Assembly (NCBI GenBank): GCA_020725335.1
Contig: DYFF01000002.1
Location: forward strand, 62,001-126,000
Length of the DNA stretch: 64,000 bases
Direction: 5' to 3'
Origin: Thermodesulfovibrio sp.
GTDB lineage: Bacteria > Nitrospirota > Thermodesulfovibrionia > Thermodesulfovibrionales > Thermodesulfovibrionaceae
Position 1 is the first letter of the stretch; each line of letters opens with the position of its first letter. Shown here piece after piece: positions 27,334 to 38,146 of the stretch. A program made the translations under genes and the position numbers. The notes below the pieces were generated by a model. The model saw only the letters and a list, made by a program, of their open reading frames with translations. It searched no databases and had not been told where the DNA came from.

Positions 27334-28815
27334 ATGAATTTATCCTTAAAAGATTTTGAGGAACTTTCAAAGAATTTCAACGTTATCCCACTTTACAGAG
27401 AGTTTGTGGCTGATCTTGATACGCCGGTTGGTGCTTATCTAAAACTTAATAGAAAGCCTTCCTTTCTTCTTGAAAGCGTTATTGGAGGGGAAAAATGGGG
27501 TAGATTTTCCTTTATAGGAATAGAACCTCAAATTATAATTAAGTTTCATAAAGATACTTTAACAATAAATAAAAAGAGAAAGACAGAATCTTATTCAAAC
27601 ATTAATCCTCTTTTATTTTTAAGGGAATATTTTAGAAATTTTAATGCTTACATAGACCCCGAGCTTCCAAGATTTTTCGGAGGTATGGTTGGATACATAT
27701 CCTATGACATGGTAAAAGTATATGAAAAAGTCCCTGAGCTTGGTAAAAAATCTTTAAATACTCCGGAAATTTTTCTCATGGTTCCAGAAGTTCTGCTTAT
27801 TTTTGATAATTTAAAACAGTCTGTAAAAATTGTAGTTAATGCATTTATAAATGGAGATAGTAAAAAAATTTATAAAAAGGCAAAGGAAAAAATAGATGAT
27901 ATAATTCAATCTTTTAAAGATTATAAAGACAAGAGATTTAAAAGTTACTTTATAAATCCAGTGAACAATAATATTTTTTTAGATAATTTTAAATCAAACT
28001 TCACAAAAAAAGACTTCCTAAATGCTGTCAGGAAAGCGAAAAAATATGTTCTATCTGGTGATGTGGTACAAGTTGTAATTTCTCAACGATTTGAAACTAA
28101 AAGGAATTATCACCCCTTTGATATTTACAGAGCTTTAAGAATAATTAACCCATCACCCTATATGTTTTATATTGATACAGAAGATATAAAACTTATTGGT
28201 TCTTCTCCTGAGATTCTTGTTAGATTGGAAGACGAAAAAATCACCTTAAGACCAATTGCAGGTACTCGAAGAAGAGGTAAAACAGAAGAAGAAGACAAAA
28301 TACTTGAAAAAGAACTTTTGACAGATGAAAAGGAAAAGGCTGAACACATAATGCTTGTGGATCTCGGCAGAAATGATGTGGGTAGGGTATCAGAGATAGG
28401 CTCAGTTAATGTTACTGAATTGATGACTGTAGAAAGATACAGTCATGTTATGCATATCGTAAGTAATGTGGAGGGTAAACTTAAAAAAGGGTTCGATATG
28501 TTTGATGTTTTCATGTCCTGTTTCCCAGCAGGTACTGTGACAGGTGCTCCTAAGGTTAGAGCAATGCAGATTATTGAAGAACTTGAACCCTCACTGCGAG
28601 GTCCCTATGCTGGAGCTGTTGGTTATTTCGGCTTCAGTAATAATATGGATATGTGTATTGGAATAAGAATGCTTTTAGTAAAGAAAGATAGAGTTTTTGT
28701 ACAGGCAGGTGCTGGAATTGTTGCAGATTCAATTCCGGAAAATGAGTATAATGAAACGGTTAATAAAGCAATGGCAATGCTAAAATCTGTTAATTTTTTA
28801 AAAATTGAGGAATAA
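27334..28815 (+). CDS. trpE: Anthranilate synthase component I
   Basis: Makes anthranilate from chorismate with TrpG, the first step of tryptophan synthesis. The N-terminal LLES motif (in [19 protein letters not shown]) marks the feedback site for tryptophan. The catalytic part has [35 protein letters not shown] and [19 protein letters not shown]. The start is taken at ATG 27334; a TTG 12 codons earlier gives an unconserved extension. No strong ribosome site is visible at either. trpG follows 2 bases after the stop. Confidence 0.96.
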   Translation: MNLSLKDFEELSKNFNVIPLYREFVADLDTPVGAYLKLNRKPSFLLESVIGGEKWGRFSFIGIEPQIIIKFHKDTLTINKKRKTESYSNINPLLFLREYFRNFNAYIDPELPRFFGGMVGYISYDMVKVYEKVPELGKKSLNTPEIFLMVPEVLLIFDNLKQSVKIVVNAFINGDSKKIYKKAKEKIDDIIQSFKDYKDKRFKSYFINPVNNNIFLDNFKSNFTKKDFLNAVRKAKKYVLSGDVVQVVISQRFETKRNYHPFDIYRALRIINPSPYMFYIDTEDIKLIGSSPEILVRLEDEKITLRPIAGTRRRGKTEEEDKILEKELLTDEKEKAEHIMLVDLGRNDVGRVSEIGSVNVTELMTVERYSHVMHIVSNVEGKLKKGFDMFDVFMSCFPAGTVTGAPKVRAMQIIEELEPSLRGPYAGAVGYFGFSNNMDMCIGIRMLLVKKDRVFVQAGAGIVADSIPENEYNETVNKAMAMLKSVNFLKIEE

Positions 28816-28817
28816 TA

Positions 28818-29381
28818 ATGATATTGATAATAGATAACTACGATTCTTTTACATACAATCTATATCAATATATAGGTGAGATTTATCCAGATGTTAGGGT
28901 TTACAGAAATGATGTAATAACTTTAAAGGAGATTGAAGGGATGTCTCCAGAAAAGATTATTATTTCGCCTGGTCCCTGTTCTCCTCGAGAAGCAGGTATT
29001 TCAATAGATGTGATAAAATATTTTGCAGGGAAAATCCCAATTCTCGGTGTTTGTTTAGGACATCAGGCAATTGGTGCAGCTTTTGGCGGTAGAATAATTC
29101 GTTCTCCTGAGATAATGCATGGGAAAACTTCCTTAATATATCACGATGAAAAAACTATTTTCAGAGGAATTCCGAATCCCTTTGAGGCAACAAGATATCA
29201 TTCACTTATAATAGAAAGAGAAACTTTGCCAGATTGCCTTACAGTATCTGCTTGGACTTCAAAGGGTTTAATTATGGGAGTAAGACATAAAGAATATTCG
29301 ATCGAAGGTGTTCAGTTCCATCCTGAAAGTATATTAACAAAGATAGGTAAAGATTTACTTAGGAATTTTTTGAAATTATGA
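28818..29381 (+). CDS. trpG: Anthranilate synthase component II (glutamine amidotransferase)
   Basis: Class I glutamine amidotransferase, 187 residues, supplying ammonia to TrpE; it may also serve aminodeoxychorismate synthase. It begins [20 protein letters not shown]. The oxyanion/nucleophile motif is [15 protein letters not shown] (Cys near residue 79), and His-Glu are in [11 protein letters not shown]. It sits between trpE and trpD, overlapping trpD by 4 bp (ATGA), so the three genes are coupled. Confidence 0.95.
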   Translation: MILIIDNYDSFTYNLYQYIGEIYPDVRVYRNDVITLKEIEGMSPEKIIISPGPCSPREAGISIDVIKYFAGKIPILGVCLGHQAIGAAFGGRIIRSPEIMHGKTSLIYHDEKTIFRGIPNPFEATRYHSLIIERETLPDCLTVSAWTSKGLIMGVRHKEYSIEGVQFHPESILTKIGKDLLRNFLKL

Positions 29382-30388
29382 TTACAGAAGCAATACAACA
29401 GTTATCTAAAAAGAAAAATTTATCCTCTGAAACAATTGAAAGAAGTTTTATTGAAATAATAGAGGGAAACGCTTCAGATGCTCAGATCGCTGCATTTCTT
29501 ATGGGGCTGTCAATGAAAGGAGAGACAGAAGAAGAAATTTTAGCAACTGTTAAGGTTTTTAGAAATTATGCAATAAAAATAAAATGTCCTCCTGGTACAG
29601 TGGATATTGTGGGCACAGGAGGTGATATGGCTGGTACTTTTAATGTTTCTACTGCAACGAGTTTTGTTGTCGCTGGGGCAGGAGTGCCGGTAGCAAAGCA
29701 TGGAAATCGTTCAGCTTCAAGTCAGTGTGGAAGTATAGATGTTTTAGAGGAACTTGGGGTTAAAGTTGATATGAACCCGCAGATAGCTGAAAGATGTCTT
29801 TTTGATTGTGGAATTACGGTGCTATTTGCTCCAATTTATCATCCTGCAATGAAAAGGGTTGTTCCTGTAAGAAAAGAATTAAAAATTAGAACAATTTTTA
29901 ATATTTTAGGTCCCATGCTTAATCCAGCATTTGTTAAAAGACAACTTATAGGAGTATTTTCAAGGGAATATATGGAGATAATAGCAAAAGTTCTATCTAA
30001 TCTCGGCTCTGAAGATATAGCAGTTGTTCATAGTGAAGAAGGTTTAGATGAGATATCTATAGGAAGTAAAACGTATTTATTAAGATATAAAGATGGAAAA
30101 TTTTATGACATGACCATATCTCCAGAAAATTTTGGTTTACAAACAGCAAGTATTGATAAAATAAAAGGTGGAGATAAAAGGAAAAATGCAGAAATCATTG
30201 TCTCCATGTTAAAAGGCAAAAAGGATGTGGTTAGAGATATGGTATTAATGAATGCTGCTGTTGCCCTTGTTATTGCTGGTAAAACAGAAGATTTTGTCGA
30301 GGGAGTTGAAATTGCGAAAGAGAGTATTGACAGTGGAAAAGCTTATGATAAGTTATTAGAATTAATACAGTTATCAAAAACAAATTAA
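29378..30388 (+). CDS. trpD: Anthranilate phosphoribosyltransferase
   Basis: Transfers phosphoribose to anthranilate. The 336-residue protein contains the PRPP-binding [19 protein letters not shown] (about 80-98), [20 protein letters not shown] (about 109-128), and [14 protein letters not shown]. It overlaps trpG by 4 bp. trpC, trpF, trpB and trpA are not in the window, so the pathway is split in this genome; an uncharacterised gene follows instead. Confidence 0.96.
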   Translation: MITEAIQQLSKKKNLSSETIERSFIEIIEGNASDAQIAAFLMGLSMKGETEEEILATVKVFRNYAIKIKCPPGTVDIVGTGGDMAGTFNVSTATSFVVAGAGVPVAKHGNRSASSQCGSIDVLEELGVKVDMNPQIAERCLFDCGITVLFAPIYHPAMKRVVPVRKELKIRTIFNILGPMLNPAFVKRQLIGVFSREYMEIIAKVLSNLGSEDIAVVHSEEGLDEISIGSKTYLLRYKDGKFYDMTISPENFGLQTASIDKIKGGDKRKNAEIIVSMLKGKKDVVRDMVLMNAAVALVIAGKTEDFVEGVEIAKESIDSGKAYDKLLELIQLSKTN

Positions 30389-30390
30389 TT

Positions 30391-31005
30391 ATGGCAGAGT
30401 TAGGGAAAATACAGAGATTAAATATCGAAGATTTCAAGGGTAAAAGAAGACTTTTTTGTATTCCTAATATTTTTGTTCCTGACGACCAAGACGAAGTTTT
30501 AAAAAATCTTATAGAGAAGTATTGGCAGGGGGCAATTGCTCATATTGAAAAACTTGAAAAATTAGGTTTTGTTACAAAAATTTTTGTTGAGACAATTTTC
30601 ATTGAAGGACAAGAAGCTGTTGATGTAATAAGAGAGACAAATCCTTATCTTTACATATTAGTAGAAAGAAAAACATCAGAAGGGGCTGTTGTTTTAGGAA
30701 TAGAAAATCCAGAAACTTTTGAAGCTTTCATAGATTGGGGAAATTGTTTACGAATTGTAAAAAGCATAAAAGTTATGGAACAAATATTTAAATTTTTTAA
30801 TGAAATATCTGAAAGAAGAATTTTAGAAATTTCAACAAAAATAAATGATTATCTTAAGGAAGGAGAATCTGCAATACTGATTCTCAGAGATCAGGATAGA
30901 TTAAAACTTTCTTTACCTAACGACATAGAGCTTTTCCTTGTAGTTCCGTCAGTTTATGATGATATCTTAAGGTATTTAAGAGATAAATATTTAAAGTCTT
31001 CATGA
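30391..31005 (+). CDS. Uncharacterised 204-aa protein downstream of trpD
   Basis: I do not recognise this family. The protein is soluble, mixed alpha/beta, without signal peptide or metal-binding cysteine pairs. The first 40 residues contain KGKRRLFCIPNIFVPDDQDE. A middle region reads IEKYWQGAIAHIEKLEKLGF, and the last third is helical (EISERRILEISTKINDYLKE) and ends in a short beta stretch. It starts 2 bases after the trpD stop, so it is transcribed with the trp genes; whether it acts in that pathway is unknown. tRNA-Sec follows 66 bases later. Coding quality looks normal for the region. Confidence 0.75.
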   Translation: MAELGKIQRLNIEDFKGKRRLFCIPNIFVPDDQDEVLKNLIEKYWQGAIAHIEKLEKLGFVTKIFVETIFIEGQEAVDVIRETNPYLYILVERKTSEGAVVLGIENPETFEAFIDWGNCLRIVKSIKVMEQIFKFFNEISERRILEISTKINDYLKEGESAILILRDQDRLKLSLPNDIELFLVVPSVYDDILRYLRDKYLKSS

Positions 31006-31070
31006 TAAGTTGACCAACTAAATATCAATTACTTTGAAAAATATTTAGAAATCGTTTAAAATTCTATATC

Positions 31071-31168
31071 GGGAGTGTATGGGGTTCTGGTGTCCCCCCT
31101 GGACTTCAAATCCAGTGTTGCCTGTGAGGAGCAGGCATGGTGGGTTCGATTCCCACACGCTCCCGCCA
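31071..31168 (+). tRNA. selC: tRNA-Sec (UCA anticodon)
   Basis: 98-nt selenocysteine tRNA with encoded CCA end. The 8-bp acceptor stem (GGGAGTGT with ACGCTCCC) stacks on a 5-bp T stem (GTGGG/CCCAC around TTCGATT), giving the 8+5 bacterial tRNA-Sec fold. The anticodon stem CTGGA/TCCAG holds loop CTTCAAA with anticodon TCA at 31106-31108. The long variable arm has a TGCCTG/CAGGCA stem. It shows that UGA can be read as selenocysteine in this organism. selA, selB and selD are not in the window. Confidence 0.96.
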
Positions 31169-31190
31169 TTAAAAAATGGAGGTTTCTATT

Positions 31191-31532
31191 ATGATCACCC
31201 ATTATTCTTTTGGTAAGGTAATAATAGACAAAAAAGAATACACAGCAGATCTAATTGTTTTTCCTGACAGTATTTCCCCATCTTGGTGGAGAAAGGAAGG
31301 TCATGGATTGTGTTTGGAAGACCTCAGCGAGGTATTAAAAAAGGACATTAAGTATCTTGTGGTTGGCACAGGAGCTTATGGAAGAATGAAAGTATCAGAA
31401 AGCCTTATAGCAGAACTAAAGGCTAAAGGAATAGAAACATATGTAATGGAAACAGATAAAGCTATTTCTCTATTTAACCAATTTCTTGGGGAAGGTAAAA
31501 AAGTAGCAGGTGCTTTTCATTTAACTTGCTAA
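31191..31532 (+). CDS. Mth938-like domain protein
   Basis: About 113-residue single-domain protein. The segment DLIVFPDSISPSWWRKEGH, then YLVVGTGAYGRMKVSE and the C-terminal AVAGAFHLTC-type end (VAGAFHLTC) match the Mth938/NDUFAF3-like fold, whose biochemical role in bacteria is unclear. The start is ATG 31191; an ATG five codons earlier lies directly on the GGAGGT ribosome site. It lies 22 bases after tRNA-Sec and 18 before the next small gene, on the way to fhs. Confidence 0.82.
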   Translation: MITHYSFGKVIIDKKEYTADLIVFPDSISPSWWRKEGHGLCLEDLSEVLKKDIKYLVVGTGAYGRMKVSESLIAELKAKGIETYVMETDKAISLFNQFLGEGKKVAGAFHLTC

Positions 31533-31550
31533 ATAAAAAGGAGAATTAAC

Positions 31551-31733
31551 ATGAGAGAACAAAAAAAGCCTGATCCAATAAGGATAGCCATAGTTAAAGC
31601 TTTGCCAAGAGATATTAAAGAAAACTTAACTATTGATGAAATGAATGCTTTACTTTATGATGAAGTACTGCCAGATTCTTTAATGGAAAAGATAAAAGAT
31701 TATTTAGCAGATTTTGATAGTCCTAAAGAATAG
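31551..31733 (+). CDS. Small hypothetical protein (60 aa)
   Basis: A short acidic, mostly helical protein beginning MREQKKPDPIRIAIVKALPR and ending DYLADFDSPKE. It has no cysteines, membrane segment or motif that I recognise. An AAGGAG ribosome site precedes the ATG at good spacing, and the gene is tightly packed between the Mth938-like gene and fhs, which supports it being real. It could be an accessory to formate/folate metabolism, but only position suggests this. Confidence 0.6.
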   Translation: MREQKKPDPIRIAIVKALPRDIKENLTIDEMNALLYDEVLPDSLMEKIKDYLADFDSPKE

Positions 31734-31760
31734 AAAAATTTTTTGTAAGGAGTATGTTTT

Positions 31761-33530
31761 ATGCTGCCTGATCCTTCTTTACATCCTGATTGGCTAATTG
31801 CACAGGAAGCGGAAAAATCAATGAAATCAATATATCAGCTTGCTGAGGAAGCTGGTATAAAGGAAGATGAGATAATTCCCTATGGAAATTATATCGCAAA
31901 GGTTGATTACAAAAAAATTTATGATAGAGTAAAAGAGAATCCCCAAGGTAAATATATTGTAGTTACAGCAATTACCCCAACTCCTTTTGGAGAAGGTAAA
32001 TCTACCACAACTCTTGGAGTTGTTCAAGGTCTATCCAAGAGAGGGAAAAAAGTTGGTTGTGCAATCAGACAACCGTCGGCAGGACCATTGATGAATGTTA
32101 AAGGTACAGCTGCTGGCGGAGGACTCTCTCAATGTATTCCAAGAACTGAATTTTCTTTAGGATTTACAGGAGATATAAATGCCATAATGAATGCCCACAA
32201 TCTCGCAATGGTTGCTTTAACATCAAGGATTCTTCACGAATCAAACTATTCTGATGAGATTTTAACCAAAAAAGGACTTAAAAGGCTTCATATAGACCCT
32301 AAAAATGTCCAAATGGGTTGGGTTATTGACTTCTGTGTTCAGGCTTTAAGAAAAATAGTTATCGGATTAGGTAGCAAAAAAGACGGGATACCAATGGAAT
32401 CTCGTTTTGATATAGCTACATCCTCTGAAGTTATGGCAATTTTAAGTTTAATCAACGATATCAAGGAGTTAAGAGAGAGAATAGGCAGAATTATTGTTGC
32501 TTACTCTAAGAAAGGATTTCCAATTACAACTGAAGATTTGGAAGTAGCAGGGGCAATGGCAGCTTTAGTAATGCCTACTGTCAATCCAAATTTAATTCAA
32601 ACTATTGAAGGACAGCCAGTTTTTGTTCATGCTGCGCCATTCGCCAATATTGCCATTGGTCAGTCTTCAATCATCGCAGATAGAATAGGCTTAAAACTTT
32701 TTGATTATCATGTTACGGAAAGTGGTTTCGGAGCAGACATAGGATTCGAAAAGTTTTGGAATATAAAATGTCGACATTCTGGGCTCAAACCAGATATGGC
32801 AATAATTGTAGCTACCCTAAGAGCTTTAAAATATCATGGAGCTGATGAATCGGCACCTAAGATTATAACTGGTAATTCTTTACCTAAAGATTATTATCTA
32901 AAAAACTATAAATGGCTTGAAAAGGGTATGGAAAATCTTTTTCATCATGTTGAAATAGTGAAAAAATCCGGTATAGTTCCTTTAGTTTGTATAAATAAGT
33001 TTAAGCAGGATAGCGTTGAAGAATTAGAGTTTATAAAAAAATTCTGTGAAGAAAGGGGAATTCTGGTTGCTGTTTCAGAACATTGGAGTAAAGGTGGAGA
33101 AGGGGCTTTAGAATTGGCTGATAAAGTTATTGAGACAAGTAAGATTAAATCAAAATTTAAGTTTTTATATGATCTTGACCTTCCTCATATATCAAGGATT
33201 GAAGTGGTTGCAAGAACGATTTATGGAGCAGACTCTGTTGAATTTTCACCTATTGCTCTTGATAAACTTAATAAAATTAACTCTAAGCAAGAATTTTCTG
33301 ATTTTTCAATCTGTATTGCTAAAACACATCTCAGTTTATCAGACAATCCTAATCTAAGAGGTGTTCCTAAGGGGTGGCAACTTTATGTGAGAGATGTTTT
33401 GATTTTTAATGGAGCAAAGCTTATTGTGCCTGTAGCAGGTGAAATTAGCCTGATGCCAGGAACTGCCTCAAATCCTAATTTTAGAAATATAGATATAGAT
33501 TTAGAAACCTTTAAAGTAAAGGGAATTTAA
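31761..33530 (+). CDS. fhs: Formate-tetrahydrofolate ligase
   Basis: ATP-dependent activation of formate to 10-formyl-tetrahydrofolate, the entry of the methyl branch of the Wood-Ljungdahl pathway and of purine C1 supply. The nucleotide-binding motif is TPTPFGEGKSTTTLGVVQGL (residues about 73-92); most relatives have Thr where Ser follows Lys. Other family segments are RQPSAGPLMNVKGTAAGGG, NLAMVALTSRI and GVPLVCINKF-like IVPLVCINKFKQD. At 589 residues it is about 30 longer than common bacterial forms, mostly at the N terminus. AAGGAG lies before the ATG. Confidence 0.95.
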   Translation: MLPDPSLHPDWLIAQEAEKSMKSIYQLAEEAGIKEDEIIPYGNYIAKVDYKKIYDRVKENPQGKYIVVTAITPTPFGEGKSTTTLGVVQGLSKRGKKVGCAIRQPSAGPLMNVKGTAAGGGLSQCIPRTEFSLGFTGDINAIMNAHNLAMVALTSRILHESNYSDEILTKKGLKRLHIDPKNVQMGWVIDFCVQALRKIVIGLGSKKDGIPMESRFDIATSSEVMAILSLINDIKELRERIGRIIVAYSKKGFPITTEDLEVAGAMAALVMPTVNPNLIQTIEGQPVFVHAAPFANIAIGQSSIIADRIGLKLFDYHVTESGFGADIGFEKFWNIKCRHSGLKPDMAIIVATLRALKYHGADESAPKIITGNSLPKDYYLKNYKWLEKGMENLFHHVEIVKKSGIVPLVCINKFKQDSVEELEFIKKFCEERGILVAVSEHWSKGGEGALELADKVIETSKIKSKFKFLYDLDLPHISRIEVVARTIYGADSVEFSPIALDKLNKINSKQEFSDFSICIAKTHLSLSDNPNLRGVPKGWQLYVRDVLIFNGAKLIVPVAGEISLMPGTASNPNFRNIDIDLETFKVKGI

Positions 33531-33596
33531 ATAGATATTGACAAATTTGTGTTTTTTTTCATAATTTATTAAACCAAAATTAAAAGGGAGGAAAAT

Positions 33597-35024
33597 ATGC
33601 CTAAAAAAATAGAGGCTGAAAGAAAAATTCTTTCCATATCTCTTTATAGAAAATTTCTTATTGTTTTTAATGTATCTATAATTGTATCTACTGTAATCTT
33701 ATTAGCTGGCTTGATAATTACTGGATACAATATTTATGGAGAAGAGTTTATAACTAAAAAAATAGGAATAATAAATACTTTAATTAAATTTGCTCCAACT
33801 CTAATAATTTTTGCATTAGCTTTAATAGGTATATCTACTGCTAATGTTATATGGTTTAGAAAACAAATTATTGCTCCCATATCAGTAATAGAAGACGCTA
33901 TAGATGCGATTAAGCAGGGAAATTTTGACAGAAGAATTGATATAAAAACAGGCGATGAATTCCAGAAAATTGCAGAAGCTTTCAATCAAATGATGGATAA
34001 ATTATCAACTCTTATCCAAACAGAAGAAGAAAAAAGAGAAATGCAGAATAACATAATAAAATTTTTACAAATTATGACTTCAGCTTCTGAAGGAGATCTC
34101 ACAAAAAGAGCAGAAGTCACACCTGATGTTTTTGGCTCTTTAGCAGATGCCTTTAATCTTATGGCTGATGGTCTCAGTCAACTTGTTCAAGAGGTACAAG
34201 CTTCAGCTGGTGATGTGGGAGAAAAAACGGTTGTTATAAACGACATTATTAAAAAATTGAAGGAAGGTGCTCAGATACAGAAGAAAGAAATAGAGAAAAT
34301 AGCAGCTATGATTGCAGAATCTTCAGAAATTGCTACATCCACCACAGACAAAACAATGGTCGCTACTGATGTGTCAGAGGAGGCATTAAATGCAATAAAT
34401 AAGGGAAATGAGATTATTACGGAGACCATGAGTAGTATCCAATTGATTAGAGCTGCTGTTCAGATCATTAATAGACGAATGAAGTTGCTTTCCGAAAAAC
34501 TGATGGAAATTGGAACTATATCAACAATTATTAGTGAAATTGCAAATAGAACAAATCTTCTTGCACTAAATGCTTCCTTAGAAGCAGCAAGAGCAGGGGA
34601 GGAAGGCAAGGGTTTTATTGTTATTGCAGAAGAAATAAGGTCTCTTTCTGATAAAACAGCAAAATCATCAAAAAATATTGCTGAGATTCTTACTTCTATT
34701 CAGGAGGAAGCAAGTTTAGTAACAAAGCATCTTGAGGAAGAAACTAACTATGTTGAAGTTGGGACAAAAATGATTACTGAGACAACTTCTATTTTTGAAA
34801 AAATAGACGCTGTTATTAGAAAAATAGGAGATATAATTGTTGAGATTAATGATTTTGCTAAAAAGCAAAAGGAAATAACTTTTGATGAAGTTAATTCTAT
34901 AAACGAAGTTAAGGAAGTTACAAATAACATAACAAGAATAACAGAAGGATTAACTGATATTTCGGAATCTCTCTCTAAAACTTCTAATGAACTTGTTGCA
35001 ATTACTGGAAGATTTAAGGTTTAG
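33597..35024 (+). CDS. Methyl-accepting chemotaxis protein, PilJ-like
   Basis: 475-residue transducer with two transmembrane helices (about 19-45 and 60-88) separated by only about 15 residues, so it has no real periplasmic sensor. A HAMP domain follows (about 88-140), then a second HAMP-like unit (about 155-195, [17 protein letters not shown]). The signalling tip is [20 protein letters not shown] with [20 protein letters not shown]. Tandem HAMP resembles PilJ. It faces the other chemosensory genes; its stop overlaps the cheA-like stop by 4 bp. A GGGAGG site precedes the ATG. Confidence 0.92.
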   Translation: MPKKIEAERKILSISLYRKFLIVFNVSIIVSTVILLAGLIITGYNIYGEEFITKKIGIINTLIKFAPTLIIFALALIGISTANVIWFRKQIIAPISVIEDAIDAIKQGNFDRRIDIKTGDEFQKIAEAFNQMMDKLSTLIQTEEEKREMQNNIIKFLQIMTSASEGDLTKRAEVTPDVFGSLADAFNLMADGLSQLVQEVQASAGDVGEKTVVINDIIKKLKEGAQIQKKEIEKIAAMIAESSEIATSTTDKTMVATDVSEEALNAINKGNEIITETMSSIQLIRAAVQIINRRMKLLSEKLMEIGTISTIISEIANRTNLLALNASLEAARAGEEGKGFIVIAEEIRSLSDKTAKSSKNIAEILTSIQEEASLVTKHLEEETNYVEVGTKMITETTSIFEKIDAVIRKIGDIIVEINDFAKKQKEITFDEVNSINEVKEVTNNITRITEGLTDISESLSKTSNELVAITGRFKV

Positions 35025-37264
35025 AATATTTGATTTTTGATAATATTAAAATTATTTAATAATTCTGTTATTGTTTTTTCATCGAAGGGTTTTACTAAAA
35101 ATCCATCTGCACCTAAATCTATAGCTTTTTCCTGATGCTTTTTAGTGCCTCTGGAAGTTAGAACAATAATTGGTAAATCTTTAAATCTAATATCTTTTCT
35201 TAGCCTATTTATTAATTCATAACCGTGCATTACTGGCATTTCGAGATCTGTAATAATTATATCTACATTTTTATCCTCGAGAATATTTAATGCTTCTAAG
35301 CCATCTTTTGCAGTATAGACTTTTAAATTTTTTGCTTCTAATAATGTTTGCAGAGATTTTCTTACGCTTATTGAATCATCAACTACAAGTACTCTTCCCG
35401 TATAGGAGGTGCTTTCAAAGGTAAGAGTAATAGGTAAGGTAAAGATAAATTCTTCTTCGAATATTTTTATGGGGTCAATAACAAATCTTGGAGTACCCTT
35501 TGCTGATAGAACATACCCTAAATATTGGTTTAATCCCTCTAAAAATTTACCGAGAGAATAAATTGCTGCTTCTTCTTGGCCTAAAATGTCATCTACTAAG
35601 AGGGCCTTGCGAATGCCTGAAAAATTAAAAATTATTATATATCCTTTTTCTAAAGGTTTACCATTAGATGAAAAATATAATTCAGAGAAAATCTTAATAG
35701 GAATAAATCTATTTTTATGATTTATGAGCCTTTCATTTTTAACATCTGGGAAATCTTCAATGGTTAAAATTTCTTCTATATAATTTATTGGTACAGCAAA
35801 CTCTAAGTCCGAAGATTTAAAAATTAACAGATTGGTGATGCTCAGAGATTGAGGGATTTTTATTGTAAAAGTTGTTTGTTTTTGAATTTCAGAAAATACT
35901 TCAATAGTTCCTTTAAGTTTAGTAATAGCTGTTTTAACTATATTAAGTCCCATTCCTCTTCCACTCTGAAAATCTACATCTTCGGAAGTTGAAAAACCCG
36001 GCACAAATATATATGATAAAATTTCTTCATTGCTCATATAGTGTATTTGTTCTTTATTTAATAAGCCTTTGTTTATGGCTCTCTCTTTTACTTTTTCAAT
36101 ATCTATTCCTTTGCCATCATCTGTAATTGATATTACAACGTACTTACCTTCTTTTTTTACATGGAGTTTTATGTTACCTTTTTCTGATTTGCCAAAGGCT
36201 AATCTTTGTTCAGGAGTTTCTATTCCATGGTCAATGGCATTTCTTAATATGTGTATTAAAGGTTCATATAGTAAATCGAAAACGGGTTTATCTATTTTTA
36301 TATCACCACCTTTAATTTCAATATTTATATGCTTACCTAAATTATTTGCAGTATCCTTTATGGCTTCTGAGATTTTATTTAATAATCTACCTATGGGTAA
36401 CATTCTTATAGACAATAGATTATCTTTTAGGCTTATGATTTCTTTGCCTAAATTTTTAAAATTTGAAGAAAGATTTTCAGAGAATGAAATCAATTCATTT
36501 AAACCTTCATTAATATCATTAGTTATCTCAGCTATTTTCCTTGTGAAGATATGATATTCATCATATTTGTCAAATTCTAAATCACTGAAATCAGTAAAAA
36601 ATGTATCAAGCACTTTAGATTTATCAGTTAGAGGTGAAAGCCAGTATCTGTCTGAGAAAGATATTATTTCACTAAATAGTTTTTTACCGCTTTTTAAAAT
36701 TTCTTCAACTAAAGATTTTAGTTCTTTTTCTCTATCATTAATTATATTTTTTTGAACTATGATTTCGCCTAAAATGTCAAGGATATTATCAATGATACTA
36801 AGATCAACTCTAACAGAATTGATAACAGGAAGAGCTGCATATGTTTCTTGAGCTTCTTTCTCCATTTGTAAAATAACTTTTTTTCTAATTATTTCATCAA
36901 TTAAATTTACAAGATTGCTATCTAATTCTGTTCTTTCTTCATTATATTGTGAGACTTCATTGATTAAGCTGATTATAGAGTTAACAATTCTTCTGACAAT
37001 ATTAAGGATAGATATATCTTGTTGGATTTCCTTATTTATTATAGCTTCAAAAAGGTCCTCCAATTTATGAGCTAATGTAGCTATTTTATTAAATTTTACA
37101 ATAGAAGCAGAACCTTTAAGGGTATGAGTTGCCCTATATAGGGCTTCTAATGTTTCTTGACTGAAACTTTTATTTTCTAAGTCTTCTAAACCTTCAATTA
37201 ATGTATTGATGTAATCTTCTGATTCTAAAAGGAAATATTTTATTAGTTCAGTCTGATCTATCAT
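35021..37264 (-). CDS. cheA: CheA-type hybrid histidine kinase with C-terminal receiver
   Basis: Chemosensory kinase of 747 residues. The Hpt (P1) domain carries its phospho-His, H47, in [14 protein letters not shown]. There is a long linker and dimerisation part, the P4 ATPase ([38 protein letters not shown]), a CheW-like P5 domain (about 465-600), and a C-terminal receiver (about 625-747, Asp in [17 protein letters not shown]). One Hpt plus a receiver makes it a compact relative of ChpA/FrzE-type kinases. It starts 2 bases after the cheW gene. Confidence 0.92.
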   Translation of the reverse strand: MIDQTELIKYFLLESEDYINTLIEGLEDLENKSFSQETLEALYRATHTLKGSASIVKFNKIATLAHKLEDLFEAIINKEIQQDISILNIVRRIVNSIISLINEVSQYNEERTELDSNLVNLIDEIIRKKVILQMEKEAQETYAALPVINSVRVDLSIIDNILDILGEIIVQKNIINDREKELKSLVEEILKSGKKLFSEIISFSDRYWLSPLTDKSKVLDTFFTDFSDLEFDKYDEYHIFTRKIAEITNDINEGLNELISFSENLSSNFKNLGKEIISLKDNLLSIRMLPIGRLLNKISEAIKDTANNLGKHINIEIKGGDIKIDKPVFDLLYEPLIHILRNAIDHGIETPEQRLAFGKSEKGNIKLHVKKEGKYVVISITDDGKGIDIEKVKERAINKGLLNKEQIHYMSNEEILSYIFVPGFSTSEDVDFQSGRGMGLNIVKTAITKLKGTIEVFSEIQKQTTFTIKIPQSLSITNLLIFKSSDLEFAVPINYIEEILTIEDFPDVKNERLINHKNRFIPIKIFSELYFSSNGKPLEKGYIIIFNFSGIRKALLVDDILGQEEAAIYSLGKFLEGLNQYLGYVLSAKGTPRFVIDPIKIFEEEFIFTLPITLTFESTSYTGRVLVVDDSISVRKSLQTLLEAKNLKVYTAKDGLEALNILEDKNVDIIITDLEMPVMHGYELINRLRKDIRFKDLPIIVLTSRGTKKHQEKAIDLGADGFLVKPFDEKTITELLNNFNIIKNQIF

Positions 37265-37266
37265 CC

Positions 37267-37677
37267 TTATGATAAGGTTTCATTTTTTTTATTTGAAGAA
37301 GGTTGTTTGATTTTTAATTCTTCATAAAGTTTCTTGGGATCAAGATAATCGTCCACCATTATTTCTTTATCAAAACTTACAAAGAAAGGAGTTATATCAG
37401 AGAGTATTCCTATTTTTTCTCCCTCTACGTCTAATACTAAAAGTTTATTTTCAGAATAATTTATTCTTTCAATATTATATACCTTTGCAAGATCAATAGC
37501 AGGTACAATTTTCCCTCTAACAGGTAAAGCACCAACTATGTAGTCAGGAGAGCCAGGAATAGGAAAGATTTTGGTGACATCAAGGATTTGGATAACAGAT
37601 TCTTTTGGAATAAGAAACTCTCTTTCACCTATGCCAAAAACGCAAAAATGTTTTTCTTCTCTTATTTCTTCAGACAT
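37267..37677 (-). CDS. cheW: CheW/PilI-type adaptor
   Basis: Couples the receptor to the CheA-like kinase. The 136-residue protein has the CheW SH3-like repeats: CVFGIGEREFLIPKESVIQI, IFPIPGSPDYIVGALPVRGK and VPAIDLAKVY. The C terminus after about residue 120 is a short Lys/Ser-rich tail. It overlaps the upstream receiver gene by 16 bp and is followed 2 bases later by the kinase, so the three are coupled. Confidence 0.9.
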   Translation of the reverse strand: MSEEIREEKHFCVFGIGEREFLIPKESVIQILDVTKIFPIPGSPDYIVGALPVRGKIVPAIDLAKVYNIERINYSENKLLVLDVEGEKIGILSDITPFFVSFDKEIMVDDYLDPKKLYEELKIKQPSSNKKNETLS

Positions 37678-38027
37678 TTTTTAACCACCGATAATAAATC
37701 AATAGGTTCGAAAGGTTTAGTTATGTATTCATCAGCACCTTGCATTTTGCCCCAATATTTATCAGCTTCTTCTTTTTTAGATGTAATGAGAACAACAGGT
37801 ATATGCTTAGTATTTTCATTTTTCTTAATCTCTCTACAAAGTTGAAATCCATTTTTCTTAGGCATAACAACATCGAGCAAAATCAAATCAAAATTATTGG
37901 CATTGATTAAGTTTTCAGCTTCCTCTCCGTCTTTAGCAAAAAAAAGTTCATATCCTTTATCTTCTAAAATTGATTCAATATATTTTGCATCTGTTATAGA
38001 ATCTTCAGCAATTAATATTTTTACCAT
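37662..38027 (-). CDS. Single-domain response regulator (PilH/CheY-like)
   Basis: 121-residue receiver with EDS at residues 8-10, phospho-Asp in DLILLDVVMPKKNGFQLCRE (near residue 52), a VVLITSKKE switch and the Lys in YITKPFEPIDL. It is the first of three coupled genes (receiver, adaptor, kinase). The 119-base gap upstream holds TATA-rich DNA and could carry a separate promoter. It would be the output of the adjoining kinase, acting on a pilus motor or another machine; the target is not in the window. Confidence 0.9.
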   Translation of the reverse strand: MVKILIAEDSITDAKYIESILEDKGYELFFAKDGEEAENLINANNFDLILLDVVMPKKNGFQLCREIKKNENTKHIPVVLITSKKEEADKYWGKMQGADEYITKPFEPIDLLSVVKKCLKK

Positions 38028-38146
38028 TTAATAACTCTCCATTTCAAAATTAACAAAATCAGATAAAAAATGCAATTACTTTTTTTAATTTAAGTATTAT
38101 AGTTTTTAAAGTTTTATTTAGTCAATATTAAATAAAATCTTAGTTT

